Assembly (NCBI GenBank): GCA_016177805.1
Contig: JACOUN010000047.1
Coordinates: 1 to 64,000, forward strand
Direction: 5' to 3'
Origin: Rhodocyclales bacterium
GTDB lineage: Bacteria; Pseudomonadota; Gammaproteobacteria; Burkholderiales; Rhodocyclaceae
DNA: 64,000 bases
The translations under genes were made by a program, and so were the position numbers. Positions within the stretch are counted from its first letter, which is position 1, and every line of letters begins with the position of its first letter. This document shows positions 24,730 to 34,482 of the stretch, one piece after another. The notes under the pieces are model-generated. The model searched no databases, was not told where the DNA came from, and saw only the letters and a list, made by a program, of their open reading frames with translations.

Positions 24730-25185
24730 TCAGCGCTCGCCTTCGTCCTTGAGGCGGTGGATGCGATTGGCGGTGTGTTCGTCGGACTGGCGTTGTTCCT
24801 CGCGCGCGCTCTTGCGCTCTTCGCGCTCGATATGCCGGTCGTGCAGCGTGTCGTAGGCCTTGACCTTGTTGCGCTGGGCCATCCATTGTTGCTTGCCCGA
24901 GGCGGTGTGCTGTTGCGACTGGCTCAGGCTCGCGTGCTGGATGTCGATGGCTTCGTCGATGCGGGCCATGAAGGCGCTGTAGTTGCGTAGCGCCTCGACC
25001 CCGATCCCGCCATGCAGCGCCGCGACGAAGCGGGCCTCGTACTCGGCGCGGTAGTTGCGTAGCAATTCGAGCTTGCGCTGACCTTCCTGCTCCAGCGCGA
25101 TCAGCCGGCCGAGTTCGCGCGCGGCGCTGTCCATGCGGTTCTGGCTCAGGTCGAGCAGGGGTTGCAATGAAAACGGTTTGGTCAT
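24730..25185 (-). CDS. fliJ: Flagellar export chaperone FliJ
   Basis: The 151-residue product is a charged, almost entirely helical coiled coil: FSLQPLLDLSQNRMDSAARELGRLIALEQEGQRKLELLRNYRAEYEARF. It ends with highly charged ERKSAREEQRQSDEHTANRIHRLKDEGER. FliJ links the ATPase FliI to the export gate. The ATG at 25185 gives the usual length. It follows fliI by about 120 non-coding bases. Confidence 0.88.
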   Translation of the reverse strand: MTKPFSLQPLLDLSQNRMDSAARELGRLIALEQEGQRKLELLRNYRAEYEARFVAALHGGIGVEALRNYSAFMARIDEAIDIQHASLSQSQQHTASGKQQWMAQRNKVKAYDTLHDRHIEREERKSAREEQRQSDEHTANRIHRLKDEGER

Positions 25186-25304
25186 GATGTCTGCTGTTGC
25201 GGCCACGTTACCCGTGGGAGGGTGTGCGTACCTGTTTCAGACAACCCGGAGAGGGCTGCCGTTCCGGCGGGTTCGGTGGGTTGTCAGGGGGTGGGCGAGC
25301 CGTT

Positions 25305-26711
25305 TCATCCCGGTGTGTCGGCAAACAGGCGCGTGAGTTGTGCGACCGCCTGTGGCCAGGATTCGCGCTGGTCGAAGCGCTGTTGCAGGAATTTCTCCAG
25401 TGCGGGATACATCTGTACCGCAGTGTCGAGCAATGGGTCGGCGCCGGCCTGGTAGGCGCCGACGGTGATCAGGTCGCGCGAGCGCTGGTAGCGCGAATAC
25501 AGTTGCTTGAAGCGGCGCACCTGTTCGAACTGGTGCGCCGGAACGAGGCCGTGCATGGCGCGTGAGATCGATTGTTCGATGTCGATGGCGGGGTAGTGGC
25601 CCTGGTCGGCGAGGTGGCGCGACAGGACGAAGTGACCGTCCAGGATGGCGCGCGCGGCGTCGGCGATCGGGTCCTGCTGATCGTCACCCTCGGCTAGCAC
25701 GGTGTAGAACGCGGTGATCGAGCCTCCGCCTTCGAGCCCGTTTCCCGCCCGTTCGACCAGGCTGGGCATGCGCGCGAACACGCTCGGCGGGTAGCCGCGC
25801 GTGACCGGTGGTTCGCCGACCGCCAGGGCGATCTCGCGCTGCGCCATCGCGTAACGGGTCAGCGAATCCATGATCAGCAAGACCTGCTTGCCCTGATCAC
25901 GAAAGTACTCGGCGATGGTCGTGGCGTAGGCCGCGCCTTGCAGGCGCATCAGCGGGCTGGTGTCGGCGGGGGCGGCTACCACCACCGAACGGGCGCGACC
26001 TTCGGCGCGCAGGTTTTCCTCGATGAACTCCTTGACCTCGCGCCCCCGCTCGCCGATCAGGCCGACCACGATCACGTCGGCCGAGGTATAGCGCGCCATC
26101 ATTCCGATCAGCACTGACTTGCCCACGCCCGAGCCCGAGAACAACCCCAGGCGCTGACCGCGTCCGACCGTCAGCAGGGCGTTGATCGAGCGGATGCCGA
26201 CGTCCAGCACCTGGCGGATCGGGGCACGCATGAGCGGGTTGTAGGGCCGGCTTTGCAGCGAGCGGGTGAGTTCGGTGTCGAGCGGGCCGAGTCCGTCCAG
26301 CGGCCGCCCGGCGCCGTCGAGCACCCGACCCAGCAGCGACGGGCCGACCGGAAGGTGTTTGGCGCGATCCGAGGTGCGCCGCCGTGGCGGCGTCGCGTCG
26401 CCGACCATCGGGGGTAGCTGGCCTGGCTCGACCGGGTACACCGGTGCGCCTGGGGCCAGGCCGTAGACGTCGTCGGTGGGCATCATGTAGAGGCGGTCGC
26501 CGTTGAAGCCGACCACTTCGGCCTCGACCGTGCCGCCGTTCTGGGCCGCGATGCGGCAACTCGAACCGAGCGGCAGCTTGATGCCCTCGGCTTCCATGAC
26601 CAGACCGTTGATGCGCGTCAGGCGCCCGGAAACCTGCAGCGGGGTGACCGCTTCGAGCAGGTCGAGGTTGTCGGACAGATACTTGCGCCACACGGCTGCG
26701 TGGTCACGCAT
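25305..26711 (-). CDS. fliI: Flagellar export ATPase FliI
   Basis: The 468-residue product has the F1-type ATPase core: Walker A GSGVGKS (193-199), [18 protein letters not shown] and Walker [48 protein letters not shown]. The N-terminal 20-100 region is the beta-barrel. It works with FliH and FliJ to drive export. The ATG at 26711 overlaps the end of fliH by 8 bases. Confidence 0.96.
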   Translation of the reverse strand: MRDHAAVWRKYLSDNLDLLEAVTPLQVSGRLTRINGLVMEAEGIKLPLGSSCRIAAQNGGTVEAEVVGFNGDRLYMMPTDDVYGLAPGAPVYPVEPGQLPPMVGDATPPRRRTSDRAKHLPVGPSLLGRVLDGAGRPLDGLGPLDTELTRSLQSRPYNPLMRAPIRQVLDVGIRSINALLTVGRGQRLGLFSGSGVGKSVLIGMMARYTSADVIVVGLIGERGREVKEFIEENLRAEGRARSVVVAAPADTSPLMRLQGAAYATTIAEYFRDQGKQVLLIMDSLTRYAMAQREIALAVGEPPVTRGYPPSVFARMPSLVERAGNGLEGGGSITAFYTVLAEGDDQQDPIADAARAILDGHFVLSRHLADQGHYPAIDIEQSISRAMHGLVPAHQFEQVRRFKQLYSRYQRSRDLITVGAYQAGADPLLDTAVQMYPALEKFLQQRFDQRESWPQAVAQLTRLFADTPG

Positions 26712-27366
26712 CGGCTTGATCCCATGTGGAGGTGCGCCCCATGCCTTCCAGGATACGCCGCCAGCGCGTCTCCAGGGTTGCGTCGATCTGGCTGCCGGTG
26801 GCTTCGGCACGGCAGCCGCCGCGCTGGATGGCGGGGTCCTCGACGATGCGGTGGTGGCCCTGTTCCAGCGGGGTGGCCAGATGCTCGCGCACCAGGGCGG
26901 CATCGTCGGGATGCAGATGAAGGCGGACTTCGTTGTGCGATGTCTGCTGCAGGACTTCCTTGACCGTGTCGACGATGCTCGCGGGGGTGTCGATCAGCGT
27001 CTGGCCTACCATGCGCCGCGCCACCGCGATCGCGAGCGCGATGATTTCCTCGGCGACTGCGTCGTCCACGCTGTCCAGGGCCGCGTCCATGGTGCTGACC
27101 AGGCTCGCCAGGCGTGTCGCCTCGGCGCGTGCGGCGGCCAGCCCTTCGGCACGCCCCGCTTCCATTCCTTCTGCGCGGGCCTGTTCGAACATCGCTTCGA
27201 TGTCCTGGGCCGTGGGGAGTTTGATCGATGGCGGCTCCGGCGTGGCCGAGGTGGCCTTGTCAGCGGGCGGGTCGACCTTGGCGGACGCCGCGACAACTTC
27301 TTCGTCGAAGGCGGTCGGGGTCCAGCGCTGATAGGCGCCCACCGCTTGATGTCGCGCCACGCTCAT
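26704..27366 (-). CDS. fliH: Flagellar export ATPase regulator FliH
   Basis: The ATG at 27366 (GGAG eight bases before) gives 220 residues. A GxxxG-like repeat ([23 protein letters not shown], about 60-82) precedes the conserved ATPase-stator domain: [36 protein letters not shown] and [17 protein letters not shown]. It ends TWDQADA. It anchors FliI to the C ring. A TTG five codons earlier is an unlikely alternative start. Confidence 0.9.
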   Translation of the reverse strand: MSVARHQAVGAYQRWTPTAFDEEVVAASAKVDPPADKATSATPEPPSIKLPTAQDIEAMFEQARAEGMEAGRAEGLAAARAEATRLASLVSTMDAALDSVDDAVAEEIIALAIAVARRMVGQTLIDTPASIVDTVKEVLQQTSHNEVRLHLHPDDAALVREHLATPLEQGHHRIVEDPAIQRGGCRAEATGSQIDATLETRWRRILEGMGRTSTWDQADA

Positions 27367-27384
27367 CGCGTGCTCCAGCAAGAC

Positions 27385-28386
27385 TTACACGAACGCATCG
27401 TCCCCACCCTTGCCGCCAAGCATGATCTGGCCCTCTTCGGCGAGACGGCGGACCGTCTTGAGAATTTCCTTCTGTTCGGCCTCGACTTCGGACAAGCGCA
27501 CCGGTCCCTTCGATTCGAGGTCCTCGCGCAGCATCTCGGCCGCGCGTTGCGACATGTTCTTGAAAATCTTTTCGCGCAGGTCCGGCGCCGCGCCCTTGAG
27601 CGCGACCACCAGCGAGTCGGACTGCACTTCGCGCAGCAGGGTCTGGATGCCGCGATCGTCGATGTCCATGATGTTCTCGAACACGAACATCTCGTCGAGT
27701 ATCTTCTGCGCCAGATCCGGGTCGTACTCGCGCACGTTGTCGAGCACCGCCGTTTCGGCCGCAGCGCCGACGAAGTTCAGTATTTCGGCCGCGTGGCGCA
27801 CCCCCCCCATGGCGGCCTTCTTCACCGACGTGGTGCCGGACAGCATGCGCGTCAGCGCTTCGTTCAGTTCCCTGAGCGCGATGGGTTGCACGCCGTCCAG
27901 CGTGGCGATGCGCAGGATCACGTCGTTGCGCAGGCGGTCGGTGAAGTGCTTGAGGATTTCACCCGCCTGGTCGAACTCCAGGTGCACCAGGATCGTGGCG
28001 ATGATCTGCGAATGCTCGTTGCGGATCAGGTCGGCGGCGGTGGCGGGGTCCATCCACTTCAGGCTTTCGATTCCAGCGGTATCCGAGCCGTGCAGGATGC
28101 GCGCCAGGATGTGGCCGGCGCGGTCGTCGCCCAGCGCCTTGGTCAGCATGCTGCGGATCTGTTCTTCGTTGGCCTCGATCGGCGCGCCCTGCTCGCAATG
28201 GGCTTCGAGTTCGTTGATCAATTCCTCGACCCGCGCGCGCGGCTGGGCCGACATCGATGCCATGGACGAACCCAGTTTCTGCACTTCGCGCGGCCCCAGG
28301 TGCTTGAGCACTTCGGCCGCCTCGTCCGAGCCGAGCGTCAGCAGCAGCAACGCGGCCTTCTCAAGACCGTCGTCCGACCCACTCAT
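27385..28386 (-). CDS. fliG: Flagellar motor switch protein FliG
   Basis: The 333-residue product has the FliG repeats LEKAALLLLTLGSDEAAEVLKHLGPREVQKLG, the middle domain with EHSQIIATILVHLEFDQAGEILKHF, and the torque helix region QTLLREVQSDSLVVALKGAAPDLREKIFKNMSQRAAEMLREDLESKGPVRLSEVEAEQKEIL. It forms the rotor face. It overlaps fliF by 4 bases (ATGA), which couples translation. Confidence 0.96.
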   Translation of the reverse strand: MSGSDDGLEKAALLLLTLGSDEAAEVLKHLGPREVQKLGSSMASMSAQPRARVEELINELEAHCEQGAPIEANEEQIRSMLTKALGDDRAGHILARILHGSDTAGIESLKWMDPATAADLIRNEHSQIIATILVHLEFDQAGEILKHFTDRLRNDVILRIATLDGVQPIALRELNEALTRMLSGTTSVKKAAMGGVRHAAEILNFVGAAAETAVLDNVREYDPDLAQKILDEMFVFENIMDIDDRGIQTLLREVQSDSLVVALKGAAPDLREKIFKNMSQRAAEMLREDLESKGPVRLSEVEAEQKEILKTVRRLAEEGQIMLGGKGGDDAFV

Positions 28387-30047
28387 TTCTTGCTCTCCTC
28401 ATTCGCCCCCAGCCAATCCTTGATCAGGTTGGCCACGACTTTGGGATCATTCTTCGCCAATTCGCGCGCGCGCGCGAGTCTTTCCTCGAACGACGCCATC
28501 TTCAGCGCCGACAACGTCACCTTGGCATCGGCCTCGTCGACTTCCTCCTCCTCTTCCTCTCCAGCCTTGCCCGCATGCCTGGAGGGCGTCGCCGCCGCGC
28601 GCACCAGCGGCTTGATCACGTTGAAGTACACCAACGCCAGAACCGCCGCCACAACCAGGTATTTGAGCAGTTCCTTGCCCAGTGCCAGCAGTTCCGGGTC
28701 CTTCCAGATCGGCAGGGCGACCAGCTCTTCCTCTTCGACAGCGGCAAACGGCGCCGCCGATACGTTCAGGCTGTCCCCCCGCGCCTGGTTGAAACCCATG
28801 GCCTCACGCACCAAGCTGGTAACGCGCGCCATTTCGGCGTCTGTCAACGGTGTGGTGCGCGTCTGGCCATTGGGCAACGTCTGGGTGCGATGGTTCACCA
28901 CCACCGCGACCGACAGGCGACGAATCTGGCCGGGGGCCTGACGGGTGTGCTGTATGGTCCGGTCCAGTTCGTAGTTGAGTACCGCCGAGCGGTTGGCACT
29001 GAGCGGCAATACGCCGGATCCGGTGGCATTGGCGCCGGCAGGCTGGGTGACCGGAGCGGTGGCCGGCACCGGCGGCTGGTTGCTCAGCGCGCCGGGCACG
29101 CCTTGCGCCCCCGCGTCGCGCGTTTGCTGCTCGGTAGTCTGCTGGCTGCGGATCGCCTGGTCGGGCGACGGATTGGGTTTGAACGATTCAGCCGTTTCCT
29201 CGACCTGGTTGAAGTCCAGGTCGGCCGCGACTTCAGCCTTGAAGTTGCCCGGCCCGACGATGGGCGCGAGTATCGATTCGATGCGGCTGATGTAAGCCGA
29301 TTCGACTTGGCGCACGAAGCTCAACTGGTTCGAGTCCAGGCCCGCGTTGCGCGTCGGGTCGGCGGCGCTGGTCAGCAGTTTGCCGTTCTGGTCGATCACG
29401 CTGACCTTGTCGTTGGCCATGCGCGGCACGCTGGAGGCGATCAGATGCACGATGCCGGCGATCTGCGACGGCTCCATGCCGCGCCCGGCGTACAGATTGA
29501 CCATCACCGAGGCCGAAGGCTTCTGTTCGTCGCGCAGGAAACCGGTCTGCTTGGGGATCGCCAGATGCACGCGCGCGGAGGCGACCGAGCCTATCGACTG
29601 GATGGTGCGCGCCAGTTCGCCTTCGAGGGCGCGCTGGTAATTGACCTGCTCCAGGAACTGGGACACCCCGAGCTTCTGGTCCTCCATGATCTCGAAACCC
29701 ACCAGCCCGCCCTTGGGCAGCCCTTGGGCCGCCAGGCGCAGACGCACTTCATGCACCATCGTGGCCGGCACCATGATGGCCGTGCCGCCGGGGGCTACCT
29801 TGTACGGAATGTTCTGCTGCTGCAGCGCGGCGATGATGGTGCCGCCCTCGCGCTCGTCCAGGTTGGCGAACATCACCGCGAAGTCCGGCGTCCGGCTCCA
29901 CAGCCACACTCCCACCAGCATCGAGATGGCCACGGCGATTGCCGCCGCGGCGGCGAGCTGCTGGCGCTGACTCATCGAGGTCAGGAACTGCAGCGCTTGC
30001 GGGGCCGGCGCGGCGTTGCGCGCGGCAGCGGTGTCGGCGGTGGCCAT
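28383..30047 (-). CDS. fliF: Flagellar MS-ring protein FliF
   Basis: The 554-residue product has a first membrane helix (LAAAAAIAVAISMLVGVWLW, about 32-51) and the YscJ/FliF domain: FAVMFANLDEREGGTIIAALQQQNIPYKVAPGGTAIMVPA, then VSQFLEQVNYQRALEGELARTIQSI. A second helix lies near 450, before an acidic EEEEEEVDEAD stretch and the C-terminal FliG-binding tail. The ATG at 30047 follows AAGGAAG. First gene of its operon. Confidence 0.95.
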   Translation of the reverse strand: MATADTAAARNAAPAPQALQFLTSMSQRQQLAAAAAIAVAISMLVGVWLWSRTPDFAVMFANLDEREGGTIIAALQQQNIPYKVAPGGTAIMVPATMVHEVRLRLAAQGLPKGGLVGFEIMEDQKLGVSQFLEQVNYQRALEGELARTIQSIGSVASARVHLAIPKQTGFLRDEQKPSASVMVNLYAGRGMEPSQIAGIVHLIASSVPRMANDKVSVIDQNGKLLTSAADPTRNAGLDSNQLSFVRQVESAYISRIESILAPIVGPGNFKAEVAADLDFNQVEETAESFKPNPSPDQAIRSQQTTEQQTRDAGAQGVPGALSNQPPVPATAPVTQPAGANATGSGVLPLSANRSAVLNYELDRTIQHTRQAPGQIRRLSVAVVVNHRTQTLPNGQTRTTPLTDAEMARVTSLVREAMGFNQARGDSLNVSAAPFAAVEEEELVALPIWKDPELLALGKELLKYLVVAAVLALVYFNVIKPLVRAAATPSRHAGKAGEEEEEEVDEADAKVTLSALKMASFEERLARARELAKNDPKVVANLIKDWLGANEESKK

Positions 30048-30123
30048 GGTCGCTTCCTTCAACAATTCCATTTACGGATGACGGCATTGTCGCGCCGCCC
30101 ATGCAAGGCCGAGGCATCGATAA

Positions 30124-30141
30124 GCGGCAGTTTTTGCCGCC
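30124..30141. promoter_or_regulatory. Candidate FleR-type enhancer site (fliF leader)
   Basis: GCGGCAGTTTTTGCCGCC contains a perfect GCGGCA-N5-TGCCGC palindrome. It lies about 24 bases downstream of the predicted fliF start site, inside the leader. Downstream enhancers of this kind are known for FlrC-type regulators in Vibrio. It also lies upstream of divergent fleS. Confidence 0.5.
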
Positions 30142-30167
30142 TATTTGCCGGTTACCATATACATGCG

Positions 30168-30183
30168 AGCAACTATCCTGCCC
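30168..30183 (-). promoter_or_regulatory. Sigma-54 promoter of the fliF operon
   Basis: On the minus strand GGGCAGGATAGTTGCT keeps GG and GC of the sigma-54 motif at correct spacing, with GGCA and a full TTGCT. Two consensus positions are off. Transcription would start near 30156, about 110 bases before fliF. Confidence 0.55.
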
Positions 30184-30209
30184 AATGTGAAATCGCCATA
30201 GCCCACCTC

Positions 30210-31379
30210 ATGCCAGCGCAACCGCCCGATTCCGATCTTGCGCCCGTCAGCGCGCCGCCTCTGGATGCCGCCCAACTGGCCGAGGCGTTCGCGCTGTTCT
30301 CGCGCGCGTCCGAGGAATTGACCAGTGCCTACAACGCACTGCAGGGGCAGGTGTCGCAACTGACCGAGCGCCTCAACGTGCTGATGGGGGCGTTGCCCGC
30401 CGGGGTCGTGGTGCTGGACGGTGCGCACAAGGTGGTGCAGTTCAACCGGGCGGCGGAAAGTCTGCTCGGCGCGGGGCTGGCGCACTGCGCCTGGGCGCAG
30501 ATCCTGAGACGCTTCGAACCCACCGAAAGCGATGGCGAGGTCACGCTGACACACCAGGGCGGCGCGCGCCGCCTGGCGTTGTCCGAAGCGGCGCTCGAAT
30601 CGGGGCAGGGGCGCATCGTGCTGCTCCATGACGTGACGGACGCGCACCGAATGCGGTTGCAGGCCGAACGGCATGAGCGCCTGGCCGCCATGGGTGAGTT
30701 GGTGGCCGGTCTGGCACACCAGCTACGCACGCCGCTGGCGGCGGCGCTGCTGTACACGTCCAACCTGCGTCAGCCGACGCTGACGCCCGCGGACCGCGAC
30801 AAGGTGGCCGATCGTGCCATCGAGCGACTGCGCTATCTCGAACGACTCATCGCCGACATGCTGCTGTTCGCGCGCGGTGACAGCCTGGGGCGGCAACGCT
30901 TTGCGGTGTGCGAGCTGGTGTCCGAGGTGGCGCACACGCTGGAGCCGCTCGCGCGAGCGCGCCAGATTGCATTTTCCGCCCGCTGTGATTGCGGCGACCT
31001 CACCCTACTGGGCGACCGCAAGGCACTGGGTGGCGCGCTGACCAATCTGATGGACAACGCGCTGCTGGCGGCAGGGGTGGAGGGCACGGTCGCGGTGCAC
31101 GCCTTCGTGGACGCCGACATGGTGTGTTTTCGCGTCAGCGACGACGGGGCCGGTATTGCTCCGGAGCTACAGGCGCGCCTGTTCGAACCCTTTTATACGA
31201 CCCGCGCGGAAGGGACCGGCCTGGGGCTGGCGATCGCGCGCGGCGCGGCGCGGGGCCATGGCGGCGACATCGCCATCGTATCGACGCCGGGCGGCGGGTC
31301 GGTGTTCACGCTGACCCTGCCGCTGCTGCAAAGTCCGGGCGGTGACGCCGGCTCGACAGACAAGGACCAGTCATCATGA
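30210..31379 (+). CDS. fleS: Flagellar two-component sensor kinase (FleS/FlrB type)
   Basis: The ATG at 30210 gives 389 residues. Residues about 60-145 look like a PAS domain (GVVVLDGAHKVVQFNRAAESLLG). The H box LVAGLAHQLRTPLAAALLY has His170, followed by NLMDNALLAA, DDGAGI and GTGLGLAIA (ATPase domain). No membrane helix is visible, so it is cytoplasmic, as is FleS. It is paired with the next gene by a 4-base ATGA overlap. It should phosphorylate FleR for class III flagellar genes. Confidence 0.85.
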   Translation: MPAQPPDSDLAPVSAPPLDAAQLAEAFALFSRASEELTSAYNALQGQVSQLTERLNVLMGALPAGVVVLDGAHKVVQFNRAAESLLGAGLAHCAWAQILRRFEPTESDGEVTLTHQGGARRLALSEAALESGQGRIVLLHDVTDAHRMRLQAERHERLAAMGELVAGLAHQLRTPLAAALLYTSNLRQPTLTPADRDKVADRAIERLRYLERLIADMLLFARGDSLGRQRFAVCELVSEVAHTLEPLARARQIAFSARCDCGDLTLLGDRKALGGALTNLMDNALLAAGVEGTVAVHAFVDADMVCFRVSDDGAGIAPELQARLFEPFYTTRAEGTGLGLAIARGAARGHGGDIAIVSTPGGGSVFTLTLPLLQSPGGDAGSTDKDQSS

Positions 31380-32767
31380 TCGAACAGATCAACATACTCG
31401 TGGTTGAGGACGACGCCGCGCTGCGCGACGCCGTGTGCATGACGCTGGAACTGGCCGGGCATCAGGTCACCGGTGTCGATGGCGGACCGGCGGCGCTCGA
31501 CGCGATCGCACACACGGCCTACAGCCTGGTGGTCAGCGACCTGCGCATGCAGCCCATGGATGGGCTGCAACTGTTGTCCGAGTTGCGCGCGCGCCAGCCG
31601 CAACTGCCAGTGCTGCTGATGACTGCCTACGGCGACGTCGAGAAGGCGGTGGCGGCCATGCGAGGCGGGGCCTGTGACTTTCTGATGAAGCCGTTCGAGC
31701 CGGAAGCCCTGCTTGAGCACGTGCGGCGTTACGCCGCCGCGCCACCGGGGGACGACGAGTTTGTCGCGGAGGATGTGCGGACGCGGGAGCTGTTGGCGGT
31801 CGCCGCGCGCGTTGCCGCGACCGATGCGACCGTGTTGCTGACCGGGGAAAGCGGCACCGGCAAGGAAGTGTTCGCACGCTACATACATGCGCACTCGCCG
31901 CGCAAGGCGGGGCCGTTCATCGCGATCAACTGCGCCGCGATACCGGAGAACCTGCTGGAAGCGACGCTGTTTGGCTACGAAAAGGGGGCATTCACCGGCG
32001 CCCAAACGGCCCAGGCGGGCAAGTTCGAACAGGCCCAGGGCGGCACCATACTGCTTGACGAGATCTCCGAAATGCCGCTTGGGCTGCAGGCCAAGCTGCT
32101 GCGCGTGCTGCAGGAGCACGAAGTGGAGCGGGTCGGGGGCAAAAGGCCGGTGGCGCTGGACATACGGGTGCTCGCGACGAGCAACCGCAACATGACTGGC
32201 GAAGTCGCGGCGGGACGGTTCCGCGAAGACCTGTTCTACCGCCTCAACGTCTTCCCGCTGGAAATACCCCGCCTGCGTGCCCGCCCGGCCGATATCCTGC
32301 CGCTGGCCCGGTACTTCCTCACGGTACATGGCGCACGTCTCAAACGCCCGGCGACGCTCGATGCGCGGGCCGAGTCCGTGCTGCTGGGGCATGCCTGGCC
32401 GGGTAACGTGCGCGAGCTGGAAAACGCGGTCCAGCGCGCGCTGATACTGTCGACTGACCAGACCATTACGGCCGAGACGCTGCGTTACTGCCTGCCGCCC
32501 GATACGGCGCCGTCCGCGCTCGACGGCGAAGGGTCCGGCGCGCGTTTGCCGCTGGCGGCAGTTTTTGCCGCCACGCCGGCACGGGAGAGCGTGGGGGAGG
32601 GAGAACGCCGACCCGCGAACATGAAGGACCTGGAGCGCGAGCACATCCTGGCGACCCTGCGTGAAGTGGGGGGGTCGCGCCGCCGCGCGGTGGAAAAACT
32701 GGGGATTTCGGAGCGCACCCTGCGCTACAAACTGCAGCAATACCGCGACGAAGGCCACGACGTATGA
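31376..32767 (+). CDS. fleR: Sigma-54-dependent flagellar response regulator (FleR/FlrC type)
   Basis: The 463-residue product has a receiver domain with Asp55 and Lys105. A sigma-54 AAA+ domain follows, with Walker A GESGTGKE (157-164) and the GAFTGA loop (204-209). The C-terminal Fis-type helix-turn-helix reads LREVGGSRRRAVEKLGISERTLRYKLQQY. It should activate the sigma-54 promoters seen here. Near its 3' end the DNA itself carries a perfect GCGGCA-N5-TGCCGC palindrome. Confidence 0.93.
   Translation: MIEQINILVVEDDAALRDAVCMTLELAGHQVTGVDGGPAALDAIAHTAYSLVVSDLRMQPMDGLQLLSELRARQPQLPVLLMTAYGDVEKAVAAMRGGACDFLMKPFEPEALLEHVRRYAAAPPGDDEFVAEDVRTRELLAVAARVAATDATVLLTGESGTGKEVFARYIHAHSPRKAGPFIAINCAAIPENLLEATLFGYEKGAFTGAQTAQAGKFEQAQGGTILLDEISEMPLGLQAKLLRVLQEHEVERVGGKRPVALDIRVLATSNRNMTGEVAAGRFREDLFYRLNVFPLEIPRLRARPADILPLARYFLTVHGARLKRPATLDARAESVLLGHAWPGNVRELENAVQRALILSTDQTITAETLRYCLPPDTAPSALDGEGSGARLPLAAVFAATPARESVGEGERRPANMKDLEREHILATLREVGGSRRRAVEKLGISERTLRYKLQQYRDEGHDV
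32554..32572. promoter_or_regulatory. Candidate FleR-type enhancer site within fleR (upstream of fliE)
   Basis: GGCGGCAGTTTTTGCCGCC is a perfect 19-base palindrome arrangement (arms GGCGGCA/TGCCGCC, centre GTTTT). It lies inside the linker-coding part of fleR, about 250 bases upstream of the fliE start site. It shares 18 consecutive bases with the fliF-leader copy. Confidence 0.5.
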
Positions 32768-32791
32768 GTCGGCTCGATCATGCGCGCGGCG

Positions 32792-32808
32792 CTGGTGTGC
32801 TTCTTGCG
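32792..32808 (+). promoter_or_regulatory. Sigma-54 promoter of fliE
   Basis: CTGGTGTGCTTCTTGCG has GG and TTGC at the correct spacing of the sigma-54 motif. The stretch between (TGT) is off. Transcription would start near 32820, about 93 bases before fliE. Confidence 0.6.
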
Positions 32809-32912
32809 TATACCTGTCTGAAGTGGGGGCAGCACCGCGAGGCGCTTGTTGTGTCGTCGAATTGCTCTGCTAAACTGAACCTGAGAATAACTCGGTCTTA
32901 GAGGTCGAGATC

Positions 32913-33236
32913 ATGGATACGCGCGGAATCGAACAGATGATCAGCGAGTTGCGCTCGACGGCGCAGGCGGCTGGTGGCAAACAGGTGGCGCAAGGCACCC
33001 CTGAAGCTGGCGCCGTGGACTTTGCCGAAGTCTTGCAGACCGCGCTCAAGGATGTCAGTGCGGCACAGGGCGAGGCCCGCGCGATGGCGCAGAATTTTTC
33101 AGCGGGCGATCCCAACGTCAATTTGCAGGAAGTGATGGTGAATCTGCAAAAGGCGAGCCTGTCATTCAACCAGATGGTGCAAGTCCGCAACCGCCTGGTC
33201 AGCGCCTATCAGGACATCATGAACATGCCGGTCTGA
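32913..33236 (+). CDS. fliE: Flagellar hook-basal body protein FliE
   Basis: The 107-residue product has the FliE pattern: VDFAEVLQTALKDVSAAQGEARAMAQNFSAGDPNVNLQEVMVNLQKASLSFNQMVQVRNRLVSAYQDIMNMPV. It connects the MS ring to the rod. It is single-gene, with its own sigma-54 promoter; the ATG at 32913 follows GAGGTCGAG. It faces the PilZ gene tail to tail. Confidence 0.94.
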   Translation: MDTRGIEQMISELRSTAQAAGGKQVAQGTPEAGAVDFAEVLQTALKDVSAAQGEARAMAQNFSAGDPNVNLQEVMVNLQKASLSFNQMVQVRNRLVSAYQDIMNMPV

Positions 33237-33291
33237 CTGTTTCGGTGGTCCCAAGGGCCGAGGTCACTCCGCGTAACTGCACTGCACTCCC

Positions 33292-34068
33292 TCAGTGGTT
33301 GGGCTCAAGGGTCCGTCGGTCGCGCTCGATCTGGAAGATGTAGCGTTGGACCTGGGCCATGAACTTTCGCGGCATGTCGTAGAACTCGCATCCGGCGCGC
33401 AGCGTGGGGTGGCCGGCGCGGCTGCTGACGTGAAACAGGTTGCGCACCCTGAGCTTGACCGTAACTGGTGCTTGCTCCGGGATCGATACCACGCAGTTTT
33501 CAAATTCCTGTCCGGGTTCGAACTCGATACTCTTCGGAGGAACGAGAACCGCGATACCCCCATTGCTGATGTCCAGCACCCGGATCGGTATCGAGCGATG
33601 CTCTCCGGCTTCGTTGGTGATCACGATGACACAGGATACCGCGTTGGCCATCGGCACCGTCTGACGATAGAACTCGCGGCGTTGCAGCCGCAGTACCGAG
33701 GCAGGCAGCGGAACGTGCAAGGCAGCCAGACCCTGGTCTACGGCGCGCGCCGGCGTCGCGACGGTGAACTGCAGCCGCACCCCGTCCAGCCGGGTCACAC
33801 ACACCAGTTCGGACGCGTTGGCGGCGCGTTCGTTGAGGCTGGCGTCCGGACTGGTGTCGAGGGTCAGTGTTTGTTCGTCGTCGCTGATGCCCAGCACGGC
33901 TGTGACGAATGACGTGTCGTGGTCGATATAGGCACTCATCAACGTACGTTTGTCCAGCATCGCCTTGCATAGATGCAGGATCTCGCGGCGGTCGCGGATC
34001 ACGAAGTCCGGAAACGCTTCCGGGTCCAGGATCTCGTGTCGGTTGCCGTGCTTGTTTTCGTCGTTCAT
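33292..34068 (-). CDS. Flagellar brake protein, YcgR-like (PilZ)
   Basis: The 258-residue product has an N-terminal YcgR domain (about 20-130). A PilZ domain follows, with the c-di-GMP signature RLQRREFYR (RxxxR) and DISNGG (DxSxxG) about 36 residues later. Such proteins bind c-di-GMP and slow the motor. It lies between fliE and the flagellar export and flagellin block, which supports that role. The ATG at 34068 is preceded by a possible -10 TATAAA region near 34110. The symbol ycgR would fit, but orthology is not proven. Confidence 0.85.
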   Translation of the reverse strand: MNDENKHGNRHEILDPEAFPDFVIRDRREILHLCKAMLDKRTLMSAYIDHDTSFVTAVLGISDDEQTLTLDTSPDASLNERAANASELVCVTRLDGVRLQFTVATPARAVDQGLAALHVPLPASVLRLQRREFYRQTVPMANAVSCVIVITNEAGEHRSIPIRVLDISNGGIAVLVPPKSIEFEPGQEFENCVVSIPEQAPVTVKLRVRNLFHVSSRAGHPTLRAGCEFYDMPRKFMAQVQRYIFQIERDRRTLEPNH

Positions 34069-34170
34069 GCCGATAGTAACCGCAGTGCGCAGGGCGTATT
34101 TATAGCATGACCACCCCGCGCGCGAGCGACTATACCGGGCCTCACCGATCGCGCAAGTCAGACCGGCGCA

Positions 34171-34482
34171 TTACCTGCGTGGGCTTGCTTCGGGCGGGCT
34201 GTTCTGGCCCTGCTGCTCGATGCGGTACAGCCATGCCAGCAGTTCGGCGACCGCGACATAGAGTTGCGGCGGGATGCGCGAGTCCAGATCGACTTGCATC
34301 AACAACCCCACCAGTTCGGGTGATTCGTGCACGAACACGCCGGCTTCGCGGGCACGCTCGATGATTTCGCGCGCGATCAAGCCGCGCCCTTTGGCGACCA
34401 CGCGCGGAGCGGCGTCGCCTGCGGTGTAGGCAAGCGCGACCGCCTCGTCGCGCGGCGCGGGGTCGAGCGAGTCAGCGCCCAT
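34171..34482 (-). CDS. FlhB C-terminal-like protein (FhlB)
   Basis: The 103-residue product matches the cytoplasmic C-terminal half of FlhB: AVALAYTAGDAAPRVVAKGRGLIAREIIERAREAGVFVHESPELVGLLMQVDLDSRIPPQLYVAVAELLAWLYRI. It lacks the NPTH autocleavage motif and membrane helices, so it is a stand-alone FlhB2/FhlB type. Such proteins can support substrate switching. It overlaps the FliK-like gene by 11 bases, so the two are probably coupled. Confidence 0.85.
   Translation of the reverse strand: MGADSLDPAPRDEAVALAYTAGDAAPRVVAKGRGLIAREIIERAREAGVFVHESPELVGLLMQVDLDSRIPPQLYVAVAELLAWLYRIEQQGQNSPPEASPRR

Noticed and set aside
26503-28941. Plus-strand open frame of 812 codons opposite fliI-fliF
   Set aside because: Shadow of the fli genes; no domain.
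28575-30209. Upstream extension of the fleS frame over fliF
   Set aside because: The frame stays open by GC bias; the FleS homology begins at the ATG 30210.
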